NCBI GenBank assembly: GCA_963718375.1
Contig: CAVQZD010000005.1
Location: 682,001 to 746,000 of the forward strand
Length of the DNA: 64,000 bases
DNA from: RBG-16-64-13 sp963718375
GTDB lineage: Bacteria; Actinomycetota; Thermoleophilia; RBG-16-64-13
Reading direction: 5' to 3'
Positions 40,714 to 48,799 of this stretch are shown here, in pieces (positions within the stretch are counted from its first letter, which is position 1; every line of letters begins with the position of its first letter). A program made the translations under genes and the position numbers. Under the pieces are notes generated by a model. It had not been told where the DNA came from, ran no database searches, and worked only from the letters and a program-made list of their open reading frames with translations.

Positions 40714-41646
40714 GTGTCCATAGCCTACCTGATACTTGCCCACGACGACCCTCGCCACCTGAGCAGGCTCCTGTCCGCGCTGGCGTCACCCTGTTCTGCC
40801 TGCTTCGTGCACATCGACAAGAAGTCAACGGTCGAGTTCGGCCACACACTCGCCGCCGAGTCCGTCACCTTCTCCTCCGAGCGCTTCGCCGTGCATTGGG
40901 GCGACTTCTCTATGGTCGAAGCAACGCTGTCGCTGATAAACCAGGCACTCAGCGACCGCCGCCGCTTCGACCGACTCGTACTTCTGAGCGGCGTCGACTA
41001 CCTGGTCCGCTCCCCGGCCTACATCGAAGGCTTCTTCGAGCGCCACGGCGATATCGAGTTCATCAGCATGGTGCGCATGCCCTCTCCAGCCGCTGACAAG
41101 CCGCTCCGCCGGCTCACCAGTTTCCACCCGAGTCCAGACGAGACCCTTCTCAGGTCGTTCGCCCGCAGAGCGCTGCGCAAGCTGCGCTTGATCCCCCGCG
41201 AGCGCGATTTCGGGAAGGTGCTGGGAGATCTGGTCCCGTATGCGGGATGGCAGTGGTGGGCCCTCACGCGAGACGCCTGCGAGCATATCCAGCGCTTTTG
41301 TGCCTCCAATCCCAGGATCGTCGGCTTCTTTCGCAACACGCAGATCCCCGACGAGATGTTCTTTCAGACCATCATCGCGAATTCGCCCTACCGAGCCAAG
41401 GTGCGCCGCAATCTCACTTTCACCCGCTGGACCGCCGGCCGATGCAGCCCTGCGCTGCTATCACGGGACGACGTGTGGCGCTTGGCCTCCACCACCAGTT
41501 TCGGCCCAGACGACGTGTACGGCGACGGAGAGATCCTGTTCGCGCGCAAGTTCTCGGACCAGACCCAAGACGTGGTGGATGCTCTGGAACTACTTGTGCG
41601 ACACCCCGAGGTCCGGACGCCTACCAGTCCTGCTCGACGTAACTGA
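40714..41646 (+). CDS. GT14 / core-2 I-branching glycosyltransferase family protein
   Basis: 310 residues from the GTG at 40714; the frame extends upstream through the pfkA start region without plausible start signals, so the shorter form is chosen. Features: IAYLILAHDDPRHLSRLL at the N-terminus, FVHIDKKS, VHWGDFSMVEATLSLI, LVLLSGVDYLVRS, WQWWALTRDACEHI and PDEMFFQTII, all typical of the Branch (GT14) family. Bacterial members transfer sugars from nucleotide donors onto surface glycans. It is monocistronic with a rather distant GGAG, so its start is less sure than its family. Confidence 0.82.
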   Translation: MSIAYLILAHDDPRHLSRLLSALASPCSACFVHIDKKSTVEFGHTLAAESVTFSSERFAVHWGDFSMVEATLSLINQALSDRRRFDRLVLLSGVDYLVRSPAYIEGFFERHGDIEFISMVRMPSPAADKPLRRLTSFHPSPDETLLRSFARRALRKLRLIPRERDFGKVLGDLVPYAGWQWWALTRDACEHIQRFCASNPRIVGFFRNTQIPDEMFFQTIIANSPYRAKVRRNLTFTRWTAGRCSPALLSRDDVWRLASTTSFGPDDVYGDGEILFARKFSDQTQDVVDALELLVRHPEVRTPTSPARRN

Positions 41647-41697
41647 CCTAGTGGGGCCAGACAGAACTACCCGTGCTTCTGTGTGCCGGCTCGCAGT

Positions 41698-41954
41698 CTA
41701 GCGGGGGTCGTCGTCCTGCCCAGACTCGATGGTCTGCCAGTACGGCCCCTCGTGGTGCCCCACCTCGACCTTCAGCCCCAGTCTCTCGCCGAGAGCCAGG
41801 GCGGGCAGCAGATGGTTGAGCACCTGCTCCGCGGTCATGCGAAACACCGGCCTCGCGAGCTCACCTTCATCCAGCCGGTATTGTCACGAAAGTAGCGCTC
41901 TGTGGTCCGCTTCCCGCGGAACACGACGCAATACGTGTCGTTGGTCATCTTCAT
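41698..41954 (-). pseudogene. Small unknown gene broken by a frameshift
   Basis: From an ATG at 41954 (GGAGCC upstream) the frame reads MKMTNDTYCVVFRGKRTTER and then YFRDN, but after about 37 codons it stops. Around 41878-41884 the sensible sequence continues in another frame (YRLDEGELARPVF, then MTAEQVLNHLLPALALGE, KVEVGHHEGPYW) to the stop at 41698. Joined, they give about 85 residues of ordinary-looking soluble protein. It lies eight bases after the acyl-CoA dehydrogenase stop, in the same direction, and is likely cotranscribed. No family is recognised. A sequencing error or a recent mutation are both possible. Confidence 0.6.
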
Positions 41955-41962
41955 CGGGGCTC

Positions 41963-43102
41963 CTACAGCCCCAGGCCCCGCGCAATCACCAGACGGATGA
42001 CCTCCGAAGTGCCTTCGCCTATCTCGAGGAGTTTGGCGTCGCGCAGGTAGCGCTCGACGGGGAACTCCCTCATGTAGCCGTAGCCACCGTGGATCTGGAT
42101 GGCCTCCAGAGCCGCTTTGGTGGCTATTTCGCTACCGAACAGCTTGGCGTAGTTGGCCGCCTGCGAGTAGGGCCTGCCCTGGTCTTTCAGCCAGGCAGCC
42201 TTGAGGTACATCAGCCGAGCCAGTTCGACGTTCATGGCCATATCGGCCAGTTTGAACTGTATCGCTTGGAACTTGCCTATGGGCTGTCCGAACTGCTCGC
42301 GCTCTTTGGCGTACTTGAGAGAGGCGTCCAGACAGGCTTGCGCGATGCCCACCCCCATGGCGCCGATGGCTATGCGGCCACCATCAAGCACCACCAAGAA
42401 CTGCTTGAAGCCCTCACCCCGCTTGCCCACCAAGTTCTCTTCGGGCACGCGCACATTGTCAAAAGAGAGCTCGGCGGTGTTGCTGCCGTGCAGGCCCATC
42501 TTCTCGTACCCGGCTTTGATCGAGAAGCCCGGCGCGTCGGTAGGTACGATGATGTCGCTGATGCCCTTGGTGCCCACGCCCTTGTCCGTGACGGCAGTGA
42601 TGGTGACGAACTTCGCGTAGCTGGCGTTGGTGATGAAACACTTGCCGCCGTTGATCACCCACTCGCCATCGTCCAGGACCGCCGTGGTCTTGGTCCCCCC
42701 TGCGTCCGAGCCTGCCTCGGGCTCGGTGAGGCCGAAGGAACCGAGGCTTTCGCCGCTGCAGAGTCGGGGTAGGTACTCTTTCTTCTGTTTCTCCGTGCCA
42801 AAGAGATAGATGGGCATGCAGCCCAGCGAGATGTGCGCCTCATACGTGATGCCTGTTGAGGCACAGGCCCTGGTTGTCTCTTCAAGAGCCAGGCAGTAGC
42901 TGGTGTAATCGGCCCCGGAGCCGCCATACTCCTCAGGCATGGGCAACCCCATGAGCCCCAGAGCGGCCATCTTCTTGATGATGTCCTCGGGGAACATAGA
43001 CTGGGCGTCGATCTCCGCCGCCTTGGGCGCGATCTCCTGTTCGGCGAAGTCTCTGACCGTATCTCTTATCAGCTTCTGGTCGTTAGTCAGTTCGAAGTCC
43101 AC
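41963..43102 (-). CDS. Acyl-CoA dehydrogenase (short/medium-chain type)
   Basis: 379 residues, standard length. LTEPEAGSDAG and WVINGGKCFITNA for FAD binding, FGQPIGKFQAIQFKLADM, QIHGGYGYMREFPVERYLRD and the closing EGTSEVIRLVIARGLGL are family signatures; the C-terminal IGEGTSEV contains the usual catalytic glutamate of short-chain enzymes. It oxidises acyl-CoA to enoyl-CoA, passing electrons to an ETF that is not encoded nearby. MaoC, thiolase and DUF35 genes elsewhere in the window could belong to the same acyl-CoA pathway. Confidence 0.94.
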   Translation of the reverse strand: MDFELTNDQKLIRDTVRDFAEQEIAPKAAEIDAQSMFPEDIIKKMAALGLMGLPMPEEYGGSGADYTSYCLALEETTRACASTGITYEAHISLGCMPIYLFGTEKQKKEYLPRLCSGESLGSFGLTEPEAGSDAGGTKTTAVLDDGEWVINGGKCFITNASYAKFVTITAVTDKGVGTKGISDIIVPTDAPGFSIKAGYEKMGLHGSNTAELSFDNVRVPEENLVGKRGEGFKQFLVVLDGGRIAIGAMGVGIAQACLDASLKYAKEREQFGQPIGKFQAIQFKLADMAMNVELARLMYLKAAWLKDQGRPYSQAANYAKLFGSEIATKAALEAIQIHGGYGYMREFPVERYLRDAKLLEIGEGTSEVIRLVIARGLGL

Positions 43103-43172
43103 TTGCTTCCCGCTTTCGTCTTGGATGGTCCGGTAGTCCGCCCTACCCGCGGCGTGAGGTGTTTTCGGCAGA

Positions 43173-43655
43173 TTAGGATACCTCGCCTCCCCAGCGACCG
43201 AAAGAGACCTTGCTCATGACAACGTCCCAGCTGTTGCCGACCAGGTTACCGACGCGCATCCTCCTCATGTATATCTCCATGGCCTCAGTCTTCTCGGCCC
43301 CGTATCTCTCCACCACGCCCCGGCGCGCCTCAGGGTCTGGCTGTCCGTCAGTCTCGGCCCAGTGTTGCGCATAGAGCACGGCGACGACCTGCTCCCGTGG
43401 CACCCCCTCCATCTCACCCGCCATGAGCGCCTGGATGTCGTCGTCGGTCATGCCCGCCGACAGCCCCATGCGAGCGTGGGCGTAGGCGCAGTAACGGCAA
43501 CCGTTGACTTGTGTGACCGTCAGCATCAGACGCTCGCGGAACGCCGGGTCCACAAGTTCACGCCCCTTGAGCGCTCGCAGCCGCCGAAGACCGCCCACGA
43601 TGTCAAGGAGATCCCGTCCTAGAGCAGAGGGTCGATGGTAAAACCGCTTTTCCAT
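43173..43655 (-). CDS. Carboxymuconolactone decarboxylase / AhpD-like protein
   Basis: 160 residues from the ATG at 43655; the longer frame runs into the divergent porG start region. The AhpD signature is NGCRYCAYAHARMGLSAG with its CXXC and the following His, implying a thiol peroxidase-type redox activity. The rest is helical. It is divergent from the oxidoreductase operon across 51 bp and could share a promoter region with it. The physiological reductant and substrate are unknown. Confidence 0.88.
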   Translation of the reverse strand: MEKRFYHRPSALGRDLLDIVGGLRRLRALKGRELVDPAFRERLMLTVTQVNGCRYCAYAHARMGLSAGMTDDDIQALMAGEMEGVPREQVVAVLYAQHWAETDGQPDPEARRGVVERYGAEKTEAMEIYMRRMRVGNLVGNSWDVVMSKVSFGRWGGEVS

Positions 43656-43706
43656 GCTGCTAGAATACCTCCCACGCGTAAACTCACTACTCGGTTGGGA
43701 CACGCA

Positions 43707-44318
43707 ATGCTCGAGATCAGGTGGCACGGACGTGGAGGACAGGGAGCCATAACGGCGGCCAAGATCTTCGCGACGGCAGCCTTCAAATCCGGATACACGG
43801 GGGTAGTCATGGCTCCCACCTTCGGCACCGAGCGTCGCGGAGCCCCGGTCTTCACTTCGCTCAAGCTTTCAAGGGAGAAGATCTACGACATCTCCCCCAT
43901 CGAGACTCCGGATGTGGTCGTTGTACTTGACCATCTGCTGCTGACCGAGGCCGACGTCACCGGGGGACTCAAGCCGGGAGGCCTGATCGTACTGAATACG
44001 CCCAAGCCGATGGAGGCCTACGACTTCGAGGGCATGCGCTTGGCCGTCGCCGACGTCACCAGCCTCGCTGCCGAAGCCGGTCTGCCCCGCGGCGTGGTGA
44101 ACTCCGGGATCTTGGGCTCTGTTTGCAGGGCGCTCGACTTGGTGCCCTTCAAGCTACTGGTCGCCGAGATAGAGAGCGAGTTTCGTACGAAACGCCCAGA
44201 GGCTAACGCAGCTGCCGCGCGGCTCGCCTATCAGAAGACAGTCGTCCGCGACTCCGCGGGGACAGCAGGCGACGAGGCGCGCAGAGCCAAGCGTGCGCAC
44301 AAGGCCGGTGTGGCCTGA
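43707..44318 (+). CDS. porG: 2-oxoacid:ferredoxin oxidoreductase, gamma subunit
   Basis: 203 residues from the ATG at 43707. EIRWHGRGGQGAITAAKIFA is the gamma-subunit signature, followed by PTFGTERRGAPVFTSLKLS and VVVLDHLLL. This subunit contacts CoA. It starts a four-gene operon gamma-delta-alpha-beta, the order seen in heterotetrameric POR/VOR enzymes, and overlaps the delta gene by one base. A basic Ala/Arg tail of about 20 residues extends the C-terminus. Confidence 0.93.
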   Translation: MLEIRWHGRGGQGAITAAKIFATAAFKSGYTGVVMAPTFGTERRGAPVFTSLKLSREKIYDISPIETPDVVVVLDHLLLTEADVTGGLKPGGLIVLNTPKPMEAYDFEGMRLAVADVTSLAAEAGLPRGVVNSGILGSVCRALDLVPFKLLVAEIESEFRTKRPEANAAAARLAYQKTVVRDSAGTAGDEARRAKRAHKAGVA

Positions 44319-44674
44319 TGGGCACGCGGAACTATCGGTTCAAGACGTCTCACAGCCTGAGCGGCCCCGGCGATGGCGGCCGCACGGGGTCATGGCGCGT
44401 GCAGCGCCCTGTGCTGGACGTGACGAAGTGCACTCCAGCCAAGCGAGGTAAGGAGGCGTGCTTCATCTGCTGGCTCTACTGCCCTGACTGCACCGTCTCG
44501 CGGACCATACCGCCCACGATCGACTATGAGTACTGCAAGGGCTGCGGCATCTGTGCCGAGGAGTGTCCCACCAAGGCCATCACCATGGTCGACGAGGGAG
44601 AGGGCTTTGAGCCCGTAGCCGCCGACGGAGATCCGGGCGCCTGTTCCACCGAAGGACCACGGCCATGCACATGA
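44318..44674 (+). CDS. porD: 2-oxoacid:ferredoxin oxidoreductase, delta (2x4Fe-4S ferredoxin) subunit
   Basis: 118 residues. Two cluster sites are visible: CFICWLYCPDC and CKGCGICAEECP, each supplied with the cross-coordinating cysteine. A DYEYCKGC segment is typical of PorD/VorD. It conducts electrons from the TPP centre to external ferredoxin. The C-terminus ends in an unusual Gly/Pro/Thr tail overlapping the alpha gene by ten bases. Confidence 0.92.
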   Translation: MGTRNYRFKTSHSLSGPGDGGRTGSWRVQRPVLDVTKCTPAKRGKEACFICWLYCPDCTVSRTIPPTIDYEYCKGCGICAEECPTKAITMVDEGEGFEPVAADGDPGACSTEGPRPCT

Positions 44675-45870
44675 TCGAAAGTGGCAACGTGGCGGCCGCT
44701 CTCGGCGTCAAGCTGGCCGGCGCACAGGTGATCGCCGCGTATCCCATCACGCCGCAGACCCCGCTCACCGAGAAGCTGTCTGAGTTTATCGAATCGGGCG
44801 AGATGAACGCCCGGTACGTACCCGTGGAGAGCGAACACTCCGCGCTGGCTGCCTGCATCGCGGCCAGCTCCACCGGCGCGCGCGCCTTCACGGCTACCAG
44901 CGCCAACGGCCTCTTGTATATGCACGAGCAGATCCACTGGGCCGCGGGCGCGCGCCTGCCCATCGTGATGTGTGTGGCCAATCGGGCCGTCGGAGCACCC
45001 TGGTGTATATGGAACGACCACCAAGACTCCATATCCCAGCGTGACACGGGTTGGATGCAGATCTATGCGTGCGACCATCAGCAGATCATCGACGATGTGC
45101 TGAAGGCCTTCGCTCTGGCCGAGGCCGTCAGCGCACCTGTCATGGTCTGCTACGACGGCTACCTGCTCTCTCACACCTACATGCCGTTCGAAGTACCGGA
45201 CGAGAAGAAGGTGGCTGAGTTCCTGCCGCCCTTCAAGCCTGCATACGCGCTCGACCCCGCTGAGCCGGCCAACCTCAACACCGTGACCATGCCCGACGTC
45301 CGATTGGACGTGAACGGCGAGTTGGCCCATGGCTACATGGAGATCAGGTGCCTGCTGCAGGAGGACCTGCGTGGCGCTCTCGCCATCGCCCAAGAACAGG
45401 ACGGCCGATTCCAGAAGATCTTGGGTCGTGGCGGCGACGCTCTGGTGGAGCCGTACTGCTGCGAGGGCGCCGAACACATCGTGGTTGCGATGGGCTCGAT
45501 CACCTACCAGCTACGCGATGTGGTAGAGACGCTGCGCACAGAAGGCATCAGTATCGGTGTTCTGGGAGTGAGGCTCTATCGACCCTTCCCCGACGAAGCC
45601 TTGGCCACTGCTCTGAGCGGCGCACGACAAGTGATCGTCATCGAGAAGGCAGTGTCCTACGGCTACGAAGGCGCTCTCTGCTCTGATATCAAAGCTGCTC
45701 TTTATGGCCGAGCGGCACGCACTGATGATGGTGGCCCGCCTGCTGTTCGCGGTCTTGTGGCAGGCATTGGAGGACGTGACATCCGCACCGCCGACCTTGC
45801 AGACACCCTGAGAGCTGCGATAGACGGCTCGCTGACGGCGGAGCCCGGCTGGATCGGGCTGAAGCTATGA
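44665..45870 (+). CDS. porA: 2-oxoacid:ferredoxin oxidoreductase, alpha subunit
   Basis: 401 residues. SGNVAAALGVKLAGAQVIAAYPITPQTPL and VPVESEHSALAACIAAS are diagnostic of the pyrimidine-binding alpha subunit; ATSANGLLYMHEQIHWAAG follows. The middle and C-terminal domains show GSITYQLRDVVETLR and VIVIEKAVSYGYEG. The tetramer converts a 2-oxoacid and CoA to acyl-CoA, CO2 and reduced ferredoxin. Pyruvate is the likely substrate given the lactate- and rhamnose-degrading genes nearby, but 2-ketoisovalerate cannot be excluded. Confidence 0.93.
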   Translation: MHMIESGNVAAALGVKLAGAQVIAAYPITPQTPLTEKLSEFIESGEMNARYVPVESEHSALAACIAASSTGARAFTATSANGLLYMHEQIHWAAGARLPIVMCVANRAVGAPWCIWNDHQDSISQRDTGWMQIYACDHQQIIDDVLKAFALAEAVSAPVMVCYDGYLLSHTYMPFEVPDEKKVAEFLPPFKPAYALDPAEPANLNTVTMPDVRLDVNGELAHGYMEIRCLLQEDLRGALAIAQEQDGRFQKILGRGGDALVEPYCCEGAEHIVVAMGSITYQLRDVVETLRTEGISIGVLGVRLYRPFPDEALATALSGARQVIVIEKAVSYGYEGALCSDIKAALYGRAARTDDGGPPAVRGLVAGIGGRDIRTADLADTLRAAIDGSLTAEPGWIGLKL

Positions 45871-45923
45871 TAGGCGCTGGAACGATGAGATCCCGGCCAT
45901 CAGTACGCCTTTGGAGCCACTGA

Positions 45924-46839
45924 ATGCCTGCGAAGACCACAGTACTCACGCTACCCAAAGACGAGCTCGTGCATCCCGGCAACCGGGCTTGTACAGGCTG
46001 CGGTCTCTCCATCGCCTACCGCATAGGGCTCAAAGCACTGGGGCCGGACACCATCCTGGTGGTCCCCCCCAGTTGTCTCACGGTGTTGCAGGGCCTGTTC
46101 CCGGTAGCCTCCACCAAGCTGCCCTGCCTCAACGTGACCTTCGCCTCCACCGCTTCGGCAGCCACCGGCGTCATAGAGGCGCTCAAGGCGCAGGGCCGCG
46201 ATCACATCAACGTGGTCGGCTGGGCGGGTGACGGAGGCACGGCCGACATCGGCATCCAAGCACTCTCTGGCGCCGCAGAGCGCGGCGACGACTTCCTGTT
46301 CATGTGCTACGACAACGAGGGCTACATGAACACCGGCGTCCAGCGCTCAGGCACCACGCCCCAGTTCGCCATCACGGCCAACACGCCGTACAAAGGCAAG
46401 TTGCAGCAGAAGAAGGACGTACCGGCCATCATGGCCGCACACGGTATCGACTACGTGGCCACAGCCTCTTCGGCCTATCCGCTCGACCTGTACGACAAGA
46501 TCAAGAGGGCTCTGGGACTAAAGGGCACCAAGTACATCCACATCCACACGCCCTGCCCGCCTGGATGGGGCTTCGAACCGCGGTACAGCATCAGACTTGG
46601 GCGGCTCGCCGTCGAGACCGGCTATTTCGACCTCTACGAAGTGGAGCGGGGCGAGTTCCGCCTCACAGGTGCGTCCGAGAAACTGCTCGAAGAAGCGACA
46701 GTTGGCGCCGGTGGCTGAGTATCTGCGCCCCCAGACCCGTTTCAAGCTGCTCACTGACGACCGACTTGCCAACATTCAAGCTCAAGTTGAGCTTAAGTGG
46801 GCAGAGTACTACCGGCTAGCCGACAACACCCGCAGCTAG
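45924..46839 (+). pseudogene. porB: 2-oxoacid:ferredoxin oxidoreductase, beta subunit, with frameshifted C-terminal tail
   Basis: The main frame (45924-46718) gives 264 residues with the TPP subunit marks ACTGCGLSIAYRIGLKAL, VGWAGDGGTADIGIQALSGA, YDNEGYMNTGVQRSGTTP and HTPCPPGW, then ends in EEATVGAGG. The next frame, reached by a +1 shift near 46686, reads SKKRQLAPVAEYLRPQTRF, KLL and IQAQVELKWAEYY to a stop at 46839. That is the conserved C-terminal tail of PorB proteins (a K-P-V-x-EYL-x-x-Q-x-RF pattern). A GTG at 46711 lacks a ribosome site. The catalytic core is intact, so the truncated subunit may still work, or the shift is a sequencing error. Confidence 0.75.
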
Positions 46840-47252
46840 CGAGGGCGTAGGAGTTCGCTCTTCCCCTCGATCACGGTGACCCCATCCTGATTCGTCCAGG
46901 TCGAGGCGACCAACAGGCGCCGCTTGTCCTCGATCTTCGCCGTGACGACCGAACTGACAGTCACCGTGTCTCCTATACGCACAGGCGCGCGGAACTCGAC
47001 CTCCTGCATGGTGTGCACCGCCCCCTCGCCGCCCAGCTCGGATAGGGTCTGGGTGACGAGTCCGGCAACCAGCATCCCGTGCGCGATGCGCCCCTGCCAC
47101 CGAGTGCGCTGCGCGAACTCCTCGTCCACGTGGATGGGGTTGAAGTCGCCGGTGAGCTCTGCGAACGTCTCAATGTCCGCAGCAGTGATCGTGCGGCTGG
47201 CACTGGCCGCGTCGCCCACCTCGATGTCTTCGTATGTCCGATTATCGCCCAG
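46836..47252 (-). CDS. MaoC-family hot-dog hydratase/dehydratase (possible CTG start)
   Basis: 138 residues if it begins at CTG 47252, six bases after a strong AAGGAGG; the only upstream ATG (47303) lies inside the terminator hairpin of the preceding gene and has no good site. The domain is clear: YEDIEVGDAASASRTITAAD, TGDFNPIHVDEEFA with the catalytic Asp/His of MaoC hydratases, GRIAHGMLVAGL, VEFRAPVRIGDTV and a WTNQDG ending. It hydrates enoyl-CoA to 3-hydroxyacyl-CoA. The gene converges on porB with overlapping stop codons. Confidence 0.85.
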   Translation of the reverse strand: MGDNRTYEDIEVGDAASASRTITAADIETFAELTGDFNPIHVDEEFAQRTRWQGRIAHGMLVAGLVTQTLSELGGEGAVHTMQEVEFRAPVRIGDTVTVSSVVTAKIEDKRRLLVASTWTNQDGVTVIEGKSELLRPR

Positions 47253-47286
47253 TCCCGGCCTCCTTGCGAACCTGGGACCAAGAATA

Positions 47287-47325
47287 GCAGAGGGGCCGCA
47301 CATGCCTCTCGTGCCGCCCCTCTGC
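47287..47325 (-). terminator. Hairpin terminator after the minus-strand lipoprotein
   Basis: Perfect 10-bp stem (GCAGAGGGGC at 47287-47296 with 47316-47325), 19-nt loop, followed on the minus strand by TATTCTTGG. It ends the lipoprotein gene and lies 35 bases before the MaoC start. Confidence 0.7.
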
Positions 47326-47373
47326 GTCTCTCTGGCTGCGCCTGACGGCGCGAGGTGTATGCGCGAGCTCTGC

Positions 47374-47910
47374 CTACTGGACCAATACCAAGGTCCCCGA
47401 CATCGCATCGTCGGGAAGAGTGTCATTGTTTGCATCGTTGAGGAGGATCTCGAAGCATGACTCGAACGAGTTGAGCGAGACCACGCCGGTCACCTCCACC
47501 GTCTGACCTACCAGCGCGCCCATCATGCTTTGATACTCGGCCGCATAGGCGGGGAACGTTCCATCCGCGTTCAGCACTACCACTGCGTTGAAGTGATCAG
47601 ACTCAGAGTTTCCGCCCAGGCGGATCAGGACCTTGGCGATCCCCTTCTCCTCGAACAGGTTGCTGATCTCGACGACCGGTCCCGTGATAGTCGTCTCTTG
47701 CCCCTCGTAGTCGACCGCTTGAGTCCAATCGACAGCGCCGGTGGCGGCAGCGTCGGCCGCGCTGGATTCCGTTTCGTCGGCCACAGTCGTGCCGGTGGCC
47801 TCAGCCGTCGTTGCGGTGGCGTCATCTTCGGTGGCCTCTTCCCCGCACGACACCAGGGCGAAGCCCAGCACCAACATCAGGCCCAACAACAGAGCAACTG
47901 TCTTCTTCAT
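47374..47910 (-). CDS. OB-fold-like secreted lipoprotein A
   Basis: 178 residues: lipoprotein signal with LVSCGEE (Cys22), a 40-residue Ala/Thr/Glu linker, then a compact all-beta domain with GQETTITGPVVEIS, VLIRLGG, GQTVEVTGVVSLN and SFESCFEILL, the pattern of OB-fold domains that carry binding loops on a five-stranded barrel. The divergent neighbour at 48153 encodes a similar domain, and the two share a symmetrical promoter region. The ligand is unknown. Confidence 0.8.
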   Translation of the reverse strand: MKKTVALLLGLMLVLGFALVSCGEEATEDDATATTAEATGTTVADETESSAADAAATGAVDWTQAVDYEGQETTITGPVVEISNLFEEKGIAKVLIRLGGNSESDHFNAVVVLNADGTFPAYAAEYQSMMGALVGQTVEVTGVVSLNSFESCFEILLNDANNDTLPDDAMSGTLVLVQ

Positions 47911-47971
47911 CTAACTGCCCCTCCTTTGACGATGCAGACAACCGAAAAACAGAACAACGGTTCTGCCCACG

Positions 47972-48087
47972 ACCTTTATATCGAGTATCTCCACCGGGGC
48001 ACGGCACTTTCGTGTAGACACCTTTGGGTACCCGAAGGTAGTTACACCAAAGTGCCGGGTCAAAGCAACAGTTCCAGATATAAAGGT
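47972..48087. promoter_or_regulatory. 116-bp dyad: mirrored promoters of the divergent lipoprotein genes
   Basis: Everything is symmetric about 48029.5. Inner arms of 27 bp (48003-48029 and 48030-48056) match with five mismatches; outer elements ACCTTTATATC (47972-47982) and GATATAAAGGT (48077-48087) match perfectly. Each direction reads AAAGTGCC, exactly 20 bases, then GATATAAAGGT, giving a TATAAA -10-like box for each gene. The core also contains GGGTACCC. Confidence 0.75.
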
Positions 48088-48152
48088 GAGTAGCAGACTG
48101 TGCGGATCTGCTGTGTCGCTCGCTCCCATCGGCGTCAAAGGAGGGGTACGTA

Positions 48153-48638
48153 ATGAAGAAGCTGTTCGTTGTCCTGTTGGCAGTCTTCGTGTTCTGCAGT
48201 GTGGCCATGATCGCCATCGCCTGCGGTGGCGGAGACGAGACGACCACCACGGAGGCTGTGACCACAACTGAGGCCACATCGACCGCCATGACACCCGCTG
48301 AGGTCAAGGCGATCGGCGATGAGGTCGTCGCGGAGTATGAGGCAGCCGGTGAAGGGGCTGTCATGACGGACTTCACCGGAGGAGAGGTGACACTCGAAGG
48401 GCCCGTGCTCGCAGTCAGGGACAAGGGTGACAAGTACATCATCGACATCGGCGTCAAGGACGCAAGCTACCCCATCTGCATATACAAGGCAGACATGGCG
48501 GCGCTTGGCGTGACCATCGATTCCCTGAACGCCTGGGTGGGGCAGAACGTCCAGGTCACCGGCGAGGTGGTGCTCAACCCGTTCGGGTCCGCGACCGAGA
48601 TCGTCATCAAGGACCCATCCCAGGTAGTCCTGCTGTAG
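48153..48638 (+). CDS. OB-fold-like secreted lipoprotein B
   Basis: 161 residues: signal with lipobox MIAIACGGG (Cys24), a short Thr-rich linker (ETTTTEAVTTTEAT), then a beta-rich domain with GGEVTLEGPVLAVRD, YIIDIGVKDASYPICIY, GQNVQVTGEVVLNPF and ATEIVIKDP. The GQxVxVTGxV strand and overall layout match the lipoprotein encoded on the other side of the dyad, so the two are paralogues. AAAGGAGGGG precedes the ATG. Confidence 0.82.
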   Translation: MKKLFVVLLAVFVFCSVAMIAIACGGGDETTTTEAVTTTEATSTAMTPAEVKAIGDEVVAEYEAAGEGAVMTDFTGGEVTLEGPVLAVRDKGDKYIIDIGVKDASYPICIYKADMAALGVTIDSLNAWVGQNVQVTGEVVLNPFGSATEIVIKDPSQVVLL

Positions 48639-48694
48639 AGCGTTGGCCTCACGGCTGACCTACGGGTCAGGACCTGGGGGGTCGTTCATCTGCA

Positions 48695-48732
48695 AAGAAG
48701 CGCGGCGCCGATCTGACAGCGCCGCGCTTCTT
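48695..48732. terminator. Bidirectional terminator between convergent genes
   Basis: Perfect 14-bp stem (AAGAAGCGCGGCGC at 48695-48708 with 48719-48732), loop of ten. The arms end in AAGAAG/CTTCTT, giving a short T-rich tail in both directions between lipoprotein B and rhaI. Confidence 0.75.
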
Positions 48733-48799
48733 CAATCTTGAGACACGCGCCCCGCTGACGCCACTCAGCCCGCCGCCCGGCCACGCGCGATTCTGAGTC

